From positions 1 to 5,903 of the forward strand of contig JAAZNR010000666.1 of NCBI GenBank assembly GCA_012798155.1: DNA of 5,903 nt. The letters run 5' to 3'. Below, one piece after another: positions 5,505-5,903 of this stretch (position 1 is its first letter; each line of letters begins with the position of its first letter). This stretch comes from Thermogutta sp. GTDB taxonomy: Bacteria > Planctomycetota > Planctomycetia > Pirellulales > Thermoguttaceae. The notes beneath the pieces were generated by a model that saw nothing but the letters and a program-made list of their open reading frames with translations, was not told where the DNA came from and searched no databases. The translations under genes were made by a program, and so were the position numbers.

Positions 5505-5903
5505 ATGCGCCTCCTCGTCCTCACTCCCGCACCGACGCCCTACCGCGACCCGTTCTGGGCCTGCGTCGCGCGGCAACCCGGCGTGGACCTGCTCGTCTGC
5601 TACCTGGCCCGGCAGAGCCGCGATCGCCCGTGGCACGTCAGTTGGCCGCGGGAGTTCGCCTATCGGGAGCCGCCGGGCGTGAACCTGCTGGCCTGGCGCG
5701 GACCGACCGAGGCCTGCTACTGGAACCCCCAGGCCGCCCGCCTGGTCCATCCGCGAGGCTGCGACGCCCTGATCCTCGGCGGCTACAACCACCCCACGCT
5801 CCTGGCCGCGATGTGGCGTGCCCGGCGCTACGGCATCCCCTTCTTCGTCATGAGCGAGTCGCACCTGAGGAACCGCCGGGCGGCCTGGAAGTCGGCCGTC
5901 AAG
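5505..5903 (+). CDS. Glycosyltransferase, GT-B fold (GT4-like), 3' end outside window
   Basis: This frame is open from ATG 5505 to the right edge, giving 133 visible codons. The N-terminus MRLLVLTPAPTPYRDPFW is the typical first beta strand and acceptor-side loop of GT-B glycosyltransferases of the GT4 kind. It continues with VDLLVCYLARQSRDRPWHV (about 27-45), then a Rossmann-like strand DALILGGYNHPT (about 88-99) and a GIPFFVMSESHL segment (about 112-123). Only part of the acceptor-binding domain is present. The sugar-nucleotide-binding C-terminal domain and its E(x7)E motif would lie beyond the window. The enzyme would add a sugar to the lipid-linked glycan at the cytoplasmic face of the membrane, but its donor and acceptor cannot be told. 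GC content is back to the high level of the resident genes (43/60 in line 5581), so it probably belongs to the original locus and not to the imported cassette. Confidence 0.8.
   Translation, partial: MRLLVLTPAPTPYRDPFWACVARQPGVDLLVCYLARQSRDRPWHVSWPREFAYREPPGVNLLAWRGPTEACYWNPQAARLVHPRGCDALILGGYNHPTLLAAMWRARRYGIPFFVMSESHLRNRRAAWKSAVK

Noticed and set aside
5484..5864. 126-codon antisense frame over the glycosyltransferase
   Set aside because: The + strand frame encodes a recognisable GT-B N-terminus with canonical start, so the antisense frame is a composition shadow.

Overview
This window is part of a surface-polysaccharide or exopolysaccharide locus. All supported genes lie on the + strand. 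Most of the DNA is very GC-rich (several 60-base lines I counted by hand give 65-72% GC). Ribosome binding sites are weak or absent before most starts. An EpsI-like exosortase-associated protein, a Wzm/Wzt-type ABC exporter and a glycosyltransferase occur together. This fits a high-GC Gram-negative environmental bacterium. A Planctomycetota-like host is my best guess, at low confidence, because no rRNA or other phylogenetic marker is present.

Layout: (1) 1-628, the 3' part of an EpsI/DUF3485 protein, cut by the left edge. (2) 666-1700, a polysaccharide ABC-2 permease (Wzm/TagG type) with a long acidic, proline-rich N-terminal tail. (3) 1701-2000, about 300 bases with no convincing gene and two GC-rich hairpins. 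(4) 2001-3269, the partner ATPase (Wzt type) with a C-terminal beta-rich cargo-recognition domain. (5) 3279-4196, a divergent nitroreductase-like protein. (6) 4209-5357, a polysaccharide pyruvyl transferase family protein. (7) 5354-5467, what looks like the orphan 3' end of a broken GC-rich gene. (8) 5505-5903, the N-terminal part of a GT-B glycosyltransferase, cut by the right edge.

The main result is a compositional mosaic. GC falls abruptly inside the ATPase gene near base 2700, from about 68% to about 50%, just after the codons for the H-loop of the nucleotide-binding domain. It stays low through the cargo-binding domain, the nitroreductase-like gene and the pyruvyl transferase gene, then returns to high values at about 5358. 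There an apparent 3' gene remnant in host-like codon usage abuts the pyruvyl transferase stop codon. The simplest reading is a cassette replacement of about 2.65 kb. The resident permease and ATPase engine were kept, while the domain that recognises the glycan end was exchanged together with two candidate glycan-modifying enzymes.

Working model (inference): assembled glycan chains are modified, possibly capped with a pyruvate ketal, by the imported enzymes. The imported Wzt-type C-terminal domain recognises the modified end, and the resident Wzm/Wzt channel exports the chain. EpsI and the downstream glycosyltransferase belong to the resident polysaccharide pathway.
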